Source of the DNA: Tricholoma matsutake
Taxonomy: Eukaryota > Basidiomycota > Agaricomycetes > Agaricales > Tricholomataceae
NCBI GenBank assembly: GCA_026075535.2
Contig: AP026542.1
Location: 12,772,001 to 12,836,000 of the forward strand
Direction of reading: 5' to 3'
DNA: 64,000 bases
Position 1 is the first letter of the stretch. Each line of letters opens with the position of its first letter. The notes beneath the pieces are model-generated. The model saw only the letters and a list, made by a program, of their open reading frames with translations, searched no databases and was not told the DNA's origin. A program made the translations under genes and the position numbers. Of this stretch, positions 1-10,275 are shown in pieces.

Positions 1-342
1 CCTGTTGGTAAGTGTAGCTTGTTTTTTTGTTGTGGAACTCCTTTCGCTAACTAGAGGCTTGCAAGTCTTTGTCCAGCACCATTCATCAACTTTGGTTTCT
101 ATTATCTGTATGTTTCACACTGTTCCCTACTATTCTCCACAGTCTAATGAGTAATTCAGCAACACTAATAATACTACACTTTCTATTGTTTTTACTCACA
201 AATGAGTCTCTTATATTGACCCCTCTTATATAGCTGACTGTTGATATGCAGATGTCATACTTTGATATCCATCTCATCACACTTGAAATTCTGGTGAAAA
301 ACCCGGAGATTTTGTTGCATAAGGCAGGCTCTGACTCTGACA

Positions 343-1106
343 GTGCGTGTAAACCCTTCCCACATGAAGATTTCAAATCTCAGATGTTACACTTTAGATG
401 TAGGTGCTTTTGGCAGAAGAGTCAGCACCCTCCTCGAGGATGGCTTTTTCTTCATTATGAGCCCAAATATGGATGTTATATATGAACCTCTGTTTGGTCA
501 AGAGCAACATATGCAATTCAGTCAGAATTTTCATTATGGAGATGACAATCTGCTGCTGTGGCCCCAACCTTATGTTATGTCAGAGTGTGATCTCCCAGTG
601 ATACCTTTGTGTTTTGGTGCAGGTGACCCCATGGCTGTCATGTGGTGGCAGCTCACTCATGGTGACTTCATTTTGAGTATGGCTGGCATTGTTACTGGTG
701 TTGGACTGATTAATGGAACAAATCTGGTGCAAATCACTGGCTTGTCAATTCTCTCCAGTCATGGACAAGGGCATACTTGAATGATGAGAAGTTCCCGAGG
801 AAGGCTGAGGGTGCAATAACTCTCTCAAATGTGCTGAAGCAGGGGATGATGAAGCTTGAATCTTTGCCAATGACCCTTCAGCAGGCCGGATTTTGTCTTT
901 CCCATGTTCAGCGGTTGTATCTGGAACTTGTCACATTGCTGGACTACATGACCTTATACAAGCCACAGATTGATGGTTGTATCCCAGTAGCCTCCCAGGT
1001 GGCCTCTACAGTTGGTGCCATCACTGAGAACCCCTTGGTTGCTCAGGATTTCATCTGTGCAGGACTTCCTGTCTGGTTGGTAAGGTCTTACAAGGAGGTT
1101 CTGTGA
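343..1106 (+). pseudogene. Basidiomycete-specific hypothetical gene, 5' part
   Basis: Two open stretches (343-780 and 777-1106) read as one decayed gene; a one-base frame change separates them near 777. The second stretch contains VQRLYLELVTLLDY and AGLPVWLVRS, which I recognise as the middle of a large uncharacterised protein family repeated in Agaricomycete genomes. Its function is unknown and no catalytic motif is visible. The reading is cut at the Gypsy-1 insertion (1249). The family's C-terminal part appears downstream at 10.57-11.79 kb in the same orientation, so I infer a single gene interrupted by two transposons. Nothing recognisable lies in 1-342, and the true start may be off-window or in a lost exon. 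Confidence 0.55.
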
Positions 1107-1248
1107 CACAGATTAATTCTCTGAAGCCCATGCAACAACCTGCAGACTACAATGCTCAACCTGTGCAAAGGATGATGTTCATTGGAAAGGCTGATTGTAA
1201 GTCTGGCCCCACAGACTCACAACATTATGACAAGTTAATTTACCTATG

Positions 1249-1503
1249 TAAAAGCCTGTCCAGTATTTGGATAGGCCACACCAAGAATGGCTTATAGGAA
1301 AAGAAAAAGATTAGAGACTCACTTCTAATCATGCAAAAATAACAAGATAAGGGCATGTATTTAGGAGTGAGTTATAATGCAAAAGCAGATTATAAAGAGG
1401 AAGCAAAAGGGGAAAGGGAAGGAAGAACTAATGTCCCTAGATGGTAGTATATAAAGTCCATGTACAAATGAATGTCAATAAGATGATGTAAGCCAGGCTT
1501 ACA
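1249..1503 (-). repeat. Gypsy-1 3' LTR
   Basis: This is a direct repeat of 8758-9012 with scattered substitutions. The outer edge has decayed from TG to TA (TAAAAGCC here, TGAAAGCC in the other LTR). CTATG abuts it on the left. Confidence 0.92.
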
Positions 1504-1559
1504 CCCTCCCACTCTTTGAAAAATATATCAGTTAGTGTAGTTAAAAAAATCAACCCAAC

Positions 1560-1984
1560 ATCAACAACTAACATCAGGTGCATTAAAAAACCCAGTGGGA
1601 AAAAGCTACCATGTTCCCTTTGCCTTACTAGCCTTCCACCGATCCAAAGCCTCACAGTTTTATAGTTTGTGTTGTGGAAGCCACAGGTCGTTGCTTTCAG
1701 AGTAGCCAGACCATTGTACCAGGTATTGATATCCGCAACCTCATTTTCATGCATCGATGATCTTCTCGACGTGGTATTTTTTCGGTCATAACTGGCCCAG
1801 GTCATTCCAGTTCACAAGAAGGGAATAGCTCCATGTCATTTTCGATGTGGCACTTTAGCAAGGAGGCATGGTAAGTGGGGAACACATTTGGGGAGTTAGG
1901 CAGGTGAAGAGCATATGATGACATCTCAGGGAATGCTTTTGTAACCATGAAGGGACCATCATAGCATGGAAAAAATTTCGCCAC
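1560..1984 (-). pseudogene. Gypsy-1 integrase C-terminus and chromodomain remnant
   Basis: 1802-1984 (minus) encodes FFPCYDGPFMVTKAFPE and LPNSPNVFPTYHASLL, the SH3-like C-terminal region of basidiomycete Gypsy integrases. Just downstream (about 1620-1790, minus) a stop-interrupted frame gives YHVEKIIDA, YQYLVQWSGY and NDLWLP, a chromodomain that would bind methylated histone tails to guide integration. TGA and TAA codons interrupt it. Longer open frames over the same bases are accidental. Confidence 0.8.
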
Positions 1985-2368
1985 TCTAGACTTGTCCCCA
2001 GCTTTACATTCTCATCGACGGTTCAGAGTTGCCAGCATTACTTTATCACCCATGAGGTATGGGTCTTCATTTCCTCGTGTTTTGTTTGCAAAAAATGCTT
2101 GCATTATTTTTGCACTGAGCATGGTGTCCTTAGCCTCTTCGACATCATTTTCAATTTGTGTAATTATGTCCCATGTGGTCATGATTTCCGAACTCTGTTC
2201 AACAATTGAAGTTGGTACCAGAGGCAGGATTATTCATGTTCGTGGGCTGCAACCCATGTGGATCTGGAATCCGGATAATCCTGTTGATCCATTCACTGAG
2301 TTCATCATGTGGAAGTGGATGATAGGCAATGCCTGAACCCATCCTTTTTGGTTACGTTTGACATGAAA

Positions 2369-3135
2369 TCAAACACATTGGTTAAGTGTTTTGTTTGTAC
2401 GCTCACTTGCACCATCAGTTTGGGGGTGGTATGCAGTGGACATCTTAAGGTGCACCCCAGTCAGGATATGTAAGGCTTTCCAGAACTTCAACATGAACAA
2501 TTTGTTGCGATCAGAGATCAGTTCAAGAGGCAAGCCATTTTCACAGTACCACTCATTGAAGAACACCAGCACCAGTTTTGGTGCCACGATATCAGTCTGG
2601 GTAGGGGTCAGGCAGATATCAGAGCCAAGCCTATCGGTTATTGTTAAGATGCAATTGTAATTGTCATCCCCAGGTAGCGGTCCCACAAAATCAAGGCATA
2701 CAGAGTCACCACATTTCTCGGGTATTGGTAGCAGGTGTAGAGGACCTTTAGCTTTGAAGTGCTGCTTTTGTTTCACTGACACTCATTGCATGCAGGAACA
2801 TATGCTGTTTTGAGATCTCGTCGCATATTCAGCCAATAATAGCAATTTTGGATACTAGTGTAGAACTTATCCATGCTGAAATGTCCCAATGAGTTGTGTG
2901 CCAAATGGAACAGGTCTTAATGAAGATGACCATGTTGCGGAATAACCAGGTGGTCACCCAGGTACCAAACATCACTAACTTTATGGATGTCCGGCATACC
3001 ACTGCTCACATTTTCAAGTTTACAGCAGAATTTGTCATGTTTGTAATCTTCATGGACATTATTAAGGAAGGCTTCATCTGTGGTGATGGGCATGATTGAG
3101 TTACAAGAGTTTGTCTGTTTTAGCCAGAGTCCCAC
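2369..3135 (-). pseudogene. Gypsy-1 integrase core
   Basis: The minus-strand frame 2369-2782 contains the retroviral integrase core: LDFVGPLPG (first Asp), ELISDRNKLF (second Asp) and YHPQTDGASERTNKT (Glu of the DDE triad). The zinc-binding region upstream (2800-3135) is broken into different frames. Integrase inserts the cDNA copy into the genome; here it cannot be made intact because frames are lost on both sides. Confidence 0.85.
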
Positions 3136-4384
3136 TGCAAGGGGGAGTCAGCAACATCGACATCTTCTAGTGGTCCATCTGGCGTATCAGGGGGAAGTCA
3201 TGACAAAGCATCTGCAATGATATTATCTTCTCCATGAATGTAATAAATCATCATGTCAAATTGGGACAGATGTTCCATCCATTGAGCCTGTCGTCGTGAT
3301 GAGTCTTTCTGGGTGTCAAGGTTTTTGAGTGTTTGGTGGTCTGTGTAGACAATGAATTGTATTCCTAGTAAGTCTGAGCACCATTTTTTTAGAGCACGGA
3401 CAATAGCCAACATTTCTTTCTCATGCACAGGATAATGTTTCTGAGCATCTTTTAGCTGCATAGAGTCGAAAGCCACTGGGCGCACTGTCTCCCATGTTGG
3501 GCCCCAGCTTAGAACAGCACCGGTTTCCCAGTCGCCATCACATGTTACAAAAATTTTATTATTTCAAGGTGCCATGTGGTCAATCACTGTTAAGCATTCT
3601 CGGCTTACAACTAGAGCTTTAATAGCCTTGAAAGCATTTTGGTGAGGTTCTGTCCACACTGGAAAAAAAATTTTGCACTCTTTCATGGTTAAAGGAGTGA
3701 GGACTATGGTATAGTCTGCCAGATGAGGCAGAAAGGCGGCGATATAGCATACCAGTCCTAAGAAACTGTGTACATCCATTGCTGTTTTAGGTGTTGGCCA
3801 TTTTAAAAATGTTTCAACTTTAGATGAACAGGCTTCGATGCCCTGTTGAGATATGCGGTGTCCAAGGAAGGTCACCTCAGTTAAGTAAAATTGTGATTTC
3901 TTTTGGTTACAATATAATCGAGCCTTGCATAGTGCTGTCATAATCTGTTTGATATGTTCTGTGTGTTCCTCTAGGGAATTTGACCAGATAATAATGTTGT
4001 CTAAGTATATGTGTGCAAAGATACCTAAGAAGCATCAAAGTGTGGCGGTTACTCATCTTTGATGTACCAGAGGTGCATTTTGCAGTCCTTGTGGCATAAC
4101 CAAACATTTGTATAACCCTAGAGGTGTTGTTACAGCTGTCAATGAGGTCTTTACACTCCCCCACCTTTCCCGTTGGACTCCGACTGAAGTCTGACTGGAG
4201 TCCACTGGGACTGGTTGCCCGCCAACTGCCTGCAAAGTTGCCAGTCCAGTCCCAGTCCAGTCCAACTGGACTCCGAGTGGAATCCACTCAAACACCGGAT
4301 TCCACTCGGACTGGTCCAGTGGAGTCCAGTTGAATTGCGGTTGGATTCTGGTTGGAGTCCAGTTGGATTCTGCTCAAAAAGTGT

Positions 4385-4466
4385 GTAAGAAAAGGAATTG
4401 AACCCAGATCCCTGTCGGTTGCTTATGTAAGCATAACACACAATATAACCGTTACACCACAGTACC
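4385..4466 (-). ncRNA. tRNA-like sequence (Pol III A and B boxes), possible SINE head
   Basis: On the minus strand TGTGGTGTAACGGTTA resembles a tRNA D-arm/A box and GGGTTCAATTCC is a canonical B box, about 50 bases apart, with a short stem-loop (GCTTACATAAGC) where an anticodon arm would sit. The acceptor stem does not pair well, so this is tRNA-derived rather than a working tRNA. It points outward toward the left end of the host element. Confidence 0.45.
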
Positions 4467-4688
4467 ATGTTTAAGTTATCATCTTGTGCTAGGTACTGTG
4501 TGCGGCTGTGTATGACAAAGCATATAGCTGCATCATCAAATGTGCCAGCTCATCACTCACCACCACCACCACCATCGACGGCCACCTCCCTCCCTCCTCT
4601 CTCTACCACCACCACTGCATGGACACCCACCGCCACCGCTCCCATGCCCAATCTGCCATCACCACCACCCGCAAACGAGCCCAATGGA

Positions 4689-5137
4689 TGGAACATGGGC
4701 CTAAATGATGCAGATCACGTTGTTTGGGCCCTACATAAGTTTTTTTTTTCGTTTGCTTTTTGTTTTTATAAACTAACCAACCTGTTTTTTTAGCTTTCTA
4801 GGTTATAATCTACTGGCAACAATGCCACCACTCGAAAACAAGCCAACACGGGCCCAAACGACGTGATCTGCGTTGTTTGGGCCTTATGTAAGTTTTTTTG
4901 CTTGGTTTTTGTTTTTATAAACTAACTAACTCGTTTTTTTAGTTTTCTAGGTTAAAATCTACTAGTAACGACACCACCACTCGCAAATGAGCCAATGTGG
5001 GCCCAAACGACGCAGATCACATTGTTTGGGCCCTATGTAAGTTTTTTTCACTTGGTTTTTGTTTTTATCAACTAACTAACTCGTTTTTTTAGTTTTCTAG
5101 GTTATAATCTACTAGTAACAACACCACCACCTGCAAA
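4689..5137 (+). repeat. Three tandem ~147-bp hairpin plus intron-like units
   Basis: Each unit has a GGGCCCAAACGACG...TTGTTTGGGCC hairpin, then a module reading GTAAGT (4888, 5037; decayed to ATAAGT near 4735), a T-rich stretch, CTAACTAAC and TTTTCTAG (ending 4950 and 5100). The modules are 63-64 bp, normal basidiomycete intron length. Between modules lies GTTATAATCTACTRGYAACR and a ccaccac tract. It does not encode protein. Confidence 0.75.
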
Positions 5138-5139
5138 TG

Positions 5140-5560
5140 AGCCAACACACTCACCCCACGCCTGCGAGCCCCTGCTCGTAGGGTGGATCGTGAGTGTGTG
5201 CAGTCGACGATGCCTACCAGCACCCCCCAAAGCCAACAACACACCCACCCCATGCCTGCGAGCCTCTGCTCGCAGGGTGGATGGGTGGTGAGAGCCCATG
5301 CCAATGAGCAGCTGCTTGTTGGGTGGATGGTGGGCACACCAGGGATAAGATGACCACGGCACCCATCCCCACGCCTACAAGCAACTGCTCGTAGGGTGGA
5401 TGACAGGTGCAGCTTGCTATGGTGACAGACGCGTGCAAGGAGGGGTGGGCGATGACACCCACCCCCAGACCGCATCCCCCAACCCCCCCTCCTCTCGCAA
5501 GATGTGAGAGGGGTTTTTTTTTGTTTATTATTATATTATACCCACTCCCTCATGTCCTAC
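5140..5560 (+). repeat. Cluster of GCGAGC palindromes and C-rich/G-rich hairpin
   Basis: Four imperfect copies of a palindrome of the form CTGCGAGC-N5-GCTCGCAGGGTGG occur at about 5160, 5250, 5305 and 5375. They are followed by a CCCCCCCTCCTCTCGC...GTGAGAGGGGTT hairpin at 5480-5520. The same motifs recur at about 13.1, 19.7, 37.1, 41.2, 46.2 and 58.0-58.4 kb. Confidence 0.75.
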
Positions 5561-5671
5561 ACGAGGGATGTGGTTAATTAAAATTTTTTGATCTTCATTG
5601 TTTGAAAAATGCCTCCTCGAAGAATATGAAAAGTTGAGTCATAAATAAACCTTATATTGATCCCCAGTAAA

Positions 5672-5757
5672 TCTCCTGTGGCTCAAGTGGTTGAGCACAC
5701 TTGTTTGGTTTGTCATGTGATTTCTTATGGTGAGGTCTTGAGTTCAATTCCTGCAGT
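5672..5757 (+). ncRNA. tRNA-like sequence (Pol III A and B boxes), possible SINE head
   Basis: TGGCTCAAGTGGTTGAGC forms a perfect 4-bp D-stem and matches the A box. GAGTTCAATTCC about 45 bases on matches the B box. The T-stem and acceptor stem do not pair, so I read this as a tRNA-derived promoter, not a tRNA. It faces the right end of the 4145-5997 element, mirroring the copy at 4385-4466. Confidence 0.45.
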
Positions 5758-6680
5758 ACACAAATTTATTTTGTGGGTACTTTATGAAATTCACCAAGTC
5801 CAAAGTCCTTTGAGCTCATATCTAATTGACTTATCATTTGGTTGCACTCGGACTCCAGTTGGACTCCAGTTGGACTCCAATGGGGGATTGAACTCTACAT
5901 GACTTAGTGTAGTTCAATTGGACTCCACTCAGACTCCAGTGGACTCCAGTCAGTCCAGTTGGAGTCCACTAGGACAGGTGGGGGACTGTAAAGTACTGCC
6001 ATCAATGCGATGCTACTTGGGTCCATTTTGGTGTGAAAAAAACTATCTGTCATGTCTAGTTTACTCCAAATCTTCCCACGTCCAGCATCTGCCAAGATAT
6101 CATCTATGCATGGCAGTGGATGTGAGTCAGTCACAGTGTTGCTATTGAGTTGACGATAATTGTTGACCCAGCATGGCAAATCAGTAGCATCCACCTTTGG
6201 GACCAGGAAAGCCAGCGATGCATGTGCAGACAATGAGGGATGGATGTGTCCTGCATCCAAGTGATGTTGTATCAGGACACTCCATGCCCCCCAAAATTTT
6301 TGTGGACAGGAATAACTTCTTGTAGTGATCATTTTCCCTGCATCTTTGAATGTGATTTTACATAATACATCACTAGGCATTTCATCAACATATGGGATCA
6401 GTTTGAATACATCTGCATAATGTCCTTTCACTTCCATGTTTAGTTTTTGCAGTTTATCATCAGCTGCCAGTTGTTCAACACAAATACAGATAGCAGCTAC
6501 GATATCTATGCCATTGACAGGTTCACATCTCGAATCGACCCAAGGTCCCCATGTTTCACAGTGCTTTTTCAGTTGTTCAATAAGTAGCCTGCGATAATTT
6601 TTTATATCTGCTAGCAGGTCTCAAGTATGTATCTGTGTCTTAGGTATTACATGCTGAATAGGGTGTAGTAGGTCAAATCC

Positions 6681-7061
6681 CTACTTGTAATCTATTATGG
6701 TACTGTTCTTTGCATCAACAATGATGTTGTTATGAGACAGGAAAGGCAGTCCGAGAGTAATCAAGTGGCAAAGCTTTGGTGCAACAAGAGCATGGACAGT
6801 GCGGGTGCAATACAGGTTCGTTCGATCGTGCAACTTGAGTTTGACCCAATGGGTCAGCAAGACATCTGAAGAATGACTGGAGTTATCGAAGAATGCTCCA
6901 GAGACAGGAAATGGGTGAGGTAGCAAACAAGTAGTAATGCATAAATGAGAAATGAGAGCTTCTTCAATCAAAACTGTAGGAGATCCATGATCAATTAATG
7001 CAGAAATGTTAAGACGAGAGCAATGAGATGAATCAAACATATCCATGGCGCATTCCCACAC
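6681..7061 (-). pseudogene. Gypsy-1 aspartic protease domain
   Basis: The minus-strand frame contains ISALIDHGSPTVLIEEA, the active-site flap region of a retropepsin-like domain as found in basidiomycete Gypsy elements (the usual Asp-Ser/Thr-Gly is Asp-His-Gly here), followed by LGLPFLSHNNIIVDAKNSTIIDY. It would cleave the Gag-Pol polyprotein. It sits between gag and RT as expected. The segment 6440-6680 between it and RT shows only fragments. Confidence 0.75.
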
Positions 7062-8263
7062 AAGGTGTGGTTTGAAGAAGGGAACATGTGTGCTTTGGAG
7101 TTATGTGAGGGGTCGCTGTCACCCCCACCAATAATTGAGCTGTTTTTGGGCACATATATGGCAGCCATTGGGTACAATGACATCCCCAGTACGCTAGCGA
7201 TGGGAAGGGCAGGAGGTGTGGTGTTAGGTTGAGGTGGAGCAGACACAGCACCGACACTTGTTGTTTGTTCATCACGAGGGATGGGAAGGGTAGCTAACTT
7301 CATGCATTTCTGTCCTTTGTTTACAGCTTGCATTGTTCATTTGACATAGTTCTCTCCACTTGGGAACTTGCAGGGATGCCCATCTGGCATGTAGAAGCCC
7401 CAGCATTTCTTGCATCCATTGTAGATTTCGAAGTATTTCCTTTCTTGCTCACTTAATTTGGGTGGACGTGCAGTATAGGAGGTGAGGTTGTGTGAGCTAG
7501 AAGATCCTTGAGTTCGAGAATAGGGAGCTTTCCTAGAGCTATCCACTAGTCCTACAGAAGAACTGGAACACTTTAAGCTTCTGGCAGCATCTTCAGTGTC
7601 CCATTTTTGTGCATTTCTGTCTTTGACCAATTTCTGGTTGAGCTTAGTTAACATATTGACAAAGCTTTGGAGTCTGCTCTCCACTTTCAATGTGTCAGTG
7701 GCTGCTTTTGCGGCTGCCATTACGGGTGCAGCCGCTCCAGCATCTACTTCACCCTCTTCATCAGAAGACTTGTGATTATCCTTCCATCAATCAAATGATG
7801 CTGCCAGTTCCAGTGAAATGTTCGACTCAATTTGGGTATGTAGCTGGGTGGGAGATAGATGGAACTGGGTTCCCTTCAATAGTAGATTATCCCGTCGTAA
7901 TGAATCAATGAACTCTGTGAAAGGGCTCTTGTTTTGCTTAGTTGATCGCACTTTTCGAGCAAGGTCTTGTTGCCAATGCTTAGGCAACCAACGTGCTCAA
8001 ACCTTGATCATCAAGTCGGCGAATGAGAGTACAGATAGTAGGTCTTGTTGAGACTGATACCAGTCTGAGAAGAGTGGGTCTTCAAAAGAGTATATGATGT
8101 GGTCGACATAATTTTTTTTGTCAAGGCCATCTTTGTTTTGTAAGTATCCATGTGCATGGTGCTCGAAGCAATGGAGCAGTTCCGGTGTCATGTTCCCTGC
8201 TGAGATCATCAGGCGTTTACCATTGTTCAAGCTTAGGGTAGTGGAGGAGGTTGTGGAACTCAT
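7040..8263 (-). pseudogene. Gypsy-1 gag
   Basis: Gag begins at the ATG at 8261-8263 (MSSTTSSTTLSLNNGK). It continues through LLSVLSFADLMIKV, then in another frame MPKHWQQDLARKVRS and SNISLELAA (7787-7987), and then 7337-7720 with the degenerate zinc knuckle CKKCWGFYMPDGHPCKFPSG. These are the conserved stretches of basidiomycete Gypsy Gag, the capsid and RNA-binding protein. At least three frame changes break it. Confidence 0.82.
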
Positions 8264-8757
8264 GTCTGAATGTATACATAATCTTCTGTAGTCAAGTGTT
8301 CAATTCTCGTGTGTGTGTTTAATTTTTCATGCTATATTACTAAACAAGGCTGCTTCCATTCCTATTGGAATCCTATGTTGTCTGATGTCTTAGCATAACT
8401 TTGGAATAGTCCTATGTGATTCCTATGACCAGAAATTCCTAGGAAATCCCTAGGAAATTCTGATAGTCTGATTGGACTCTGATTGGACAACATTGGACTG
8501 GACTAGGACTAAATGTGCCATTTCATGTCAATTTGGCCAGTGAAAATGACATCGGAATATGGTTGGATTCCGATCGGAATCATTGGAATCATTGGATTCC
8601 TATAGGAATGTGGGGGGGAGTGTAAAGACCTCTGTTTTTTGCCCTACTATGAGTAGTCAGGGGAATATGAACAGAAGGTATTTGAGACAGCTTTTAACTG
8701 TTGTAGCAATGGAGATATGAGCATTAAATATGCACCGTTATATGAGTTAAAAAAAAG
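8264..8757 (-). other. Gypsy-1 leader with fragment of a DNA-element end
   Basis: This 494-bp leader between the 5' LTR and gag has no gene. Bases about 8390-8630 resemble one end of the 4145-5997 element: GGACT/GGAATCC-rich repeats ending GGGGGGGAGTGTAAAGACCT (8606-8625). A B-box-like TGTTCAATTCTCG lies near 8309. No matching second end is visible. I cannot identify a primer-binding site. Confidence 0.5.
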
Positions 8758-9012
8758 TGAAAGCCTGTCCAGTATTTGGATAGGCCACACCAAGAATGGC
8801 TTATAGGAAAAGGAAAAGATTAGAGACTCACTTCTAATCATGCAAAAGAAACAAGATAAGGGCATGTATTTAGGAGTGAGTTATAATACAAAAGCAGATT
8901 ATAAAGAGGAAGCAAAAGGGGAAAGAGAAGGAAGAACTAATGTCCCTAGACAGTAGTATATAAAGTCTGTGTACAAATGAATGTCAATAAGATAATGTAA
9001 GCCAGGCTTACA
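8758..9012 (-). repeat. Gypsy-1 5' LTR
   Basis: Direct repeat of 1249-1503 with intact TG...CA ends. The right flank is the target duplication CTATG (9013-9017). Confidence 0.92.
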
Positions 9013-9017
9013 CTATG

Positions 9018-9484
9018 CCACCATTACACACTTCCACGATGCCAGCACACCACACACATTGCCAACACAACTACCCTCACTGCTGACACAGCCACCTATG
9101 GCGCATAAACAACTCACCAACACCAGACATACCAATGTCTGTGTTACATTACTACACCACCATTACACACTTCCACGGCGCTGGCACGGCCACACACATC
9201 GCCGACACAACCACCGGCAATAGCATAGTCACCTACGGCGCATAAACAACTCACCAACACCAGATATACCAATGTCTGTGCTACAGTGAGTTATGGCCAC
9301 CCTATGCTGCCAACACACTCCCACAGTGCCGACACAGCCACACACATCGCCGACACAATCACCCTCGCAGCCGGCACAGCCACCGGCAAATATGACAACA
9401 ACAACCGGTGACATGCATCCTGGCAATGGCACCATACATCCTTATTACCCTTCTATCCACATCCAGCAGTGCCAACATTATCCT
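9018..9484 (+). repeat. Tandem repeat, ~149-bp units
   Basis: About two and a half imperfect units begin CCACCATTACACACTTCCAC (9018, 9167), with GGCGCATAAACAACTCACCA recurring inside each. It lies in the pre-insertion continuation of the hypothetical gene, and it may be low-complexity linker coding or an expanded minisatellite. No certain reading frame. Confidence 0.6.
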
Positions 9485-10275
9485 TAGCATTTACAGGTCC
9501 AGTTCAGTCCGGTTTTTTATGTCTAAATGGGGAAACCACAACCGCAACCGGACTGCATAGGACCAGTCCATATCAGTCCATGGACCAAAAAAAACCAGTT
9601 CAAATGGACTTTTTGTTGTAAAGTTTGTTGTACCAATATAACCCATATATTTCTCAACAACTATTAACCGTACCATTTCACCATTACACAAGCGGTTGGA
9701 TATTGTAATTCCCCAGCGACTGGTCCAACTTTTAAGAGATTTCATCAAGATCTGACAGAGATATGACTGAAACAAAAGTACATTGTATTCCATGTTGTAG
9801 TTTGTAGTTTGTAGTTACAACTTGTTAGGGCTGTTAAATGAATCAAATACACATGGTATAGATGTTTATGTATGTTATTCCTTTGCCTTGGATAATGTCC
9901 AATTGTGCCCAACATTCTTGTAGCACAAGGTATAAACACTACAGTCACAGCTGCTCAAATGACATCAAAATACTCACATCAAAATGTATTTTGTCATATC
10001 TCTCTCAGTTCTCAACTGTTTTTGATGGTCCAGGGAGCGAAATTGAAGCCATTATGTGTGGAAATTAGGGGGTATAGTGCACATCAACTATAAACTGGTT
10101 GAAACCAGTTCGGATCAGTTTTCATCAGTTCAATGATATTTTTCAAAGCAAAAGACTGGCAACTGGACTGCAAAAGACCGGTCCTATAAATAGCCACCTG
10201 ACAAACTGGACTTCGGTTCAGTTCAGTCCGGTTTCGATCTTTTTCTGGTTCATAGGACTGGACCTTTAAACACTA
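9485..10275. mobile_element. hAT-like non-autonomous element 1
   Basis: A perfect 8-bp target duplication ATTATCCT lies at 9477-9484 and 10276-10283. Terminal inverted repeats match 16 of 19: TAGCATTTACAGGTCCAGT and TAGTGTTTAAAGGTCCAGT. 8-bp duplications with TAG-type ends fit the hAT superfamily. No transposase is encoded in 791 bp; internal open frames are short and unrelated to any family I know. A decayed relative lies at 16.2-16.56 kb. Confidence 0.87.

Larger units (their letters stand above)
4145..5997. mobile_element. Non-autonomous DNA element inserted in Gypsy-1 RT (MULE-like by TSD length)
   Basis: The ends are inverted: AGGTCTTTACACTCCCCCAC at the left, and the reverse complement of the right end reads AGTACTTTACAGTCCCCCAC. 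Flanks GCTGTCAATG (4135-4144) and GCCATCAATG (5998-6007) form a decayed ~10-bp duplication; removing the element and one flank restores the RT reading frame. A 9-11 bp duplication suits Mutator-like elements, but no transposase is present. Inside are GGACTCCAGT-rich subterminal repeats, two outward-facing tRNA-like sequences, a 3-unit hairpin/intron-like array and GCGAGC palindromes. Short open frames here (such as 5089-5475) read only these repeats. Confidence 0.75.
3198..6437 (-). pseudogene. Gypsy-1 reverse transcriptase and RNase H, interrupted
   Basis: The RT starts at 6437 on the minus strand (KITFKDAGKMITTRSY, PLPCIDDILADAGRGKIWSK, then LDMTDSFFHTKMD). It stops at the 5997 insertion edge and resumes at 4144 with LTAVTTPLGLYK and MPQGLQNAPLVHQR. 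The active-site box near 4000 reads IYLDN instead of YLDD, so the second metal-binding Asp is Asn. RNase H (YPVHEKEMLAIVRALKKW, VYTDHQTLKNL) fills 3198-3485. The inserted DNA (4145-5997) is not part of the gene. Stops and frame changes occur throughout. Confidence 0.88.
1249..9012 (-). mobile_element. Gypsy-1: degenerate Ty3/Gypsy LTR retrotransposon
   Basis: Two 255-bp direct LTRs (1249-1503 and 8758-9012) bound the element, flanked by the 5-bp target duplication CTATG at 1244-1248 and 9013-9017. On the minus strand the order is LTR, gag, protease, RT, RNase H, integrase, chromodomain-like tail, LTR, the normal Gypsy order. A purine tract just inside the 3' LTR (minus-strand reading AAAGAGTGGGAGGG, plus-strand 1504-1518) is a good polypurine tract. 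Frames are broken many times, the RT carries a DNA-element insertion at 4145-5997, and the RT active-site box reads YLDN, so the copy is dead. Confidence 0.93.

Noticed and set aside
5672..5757. Functional tRNA gene
   Set aside because: A and B boxes are good but acceptor and T stems do not pair and no anticodon arm can be defined.
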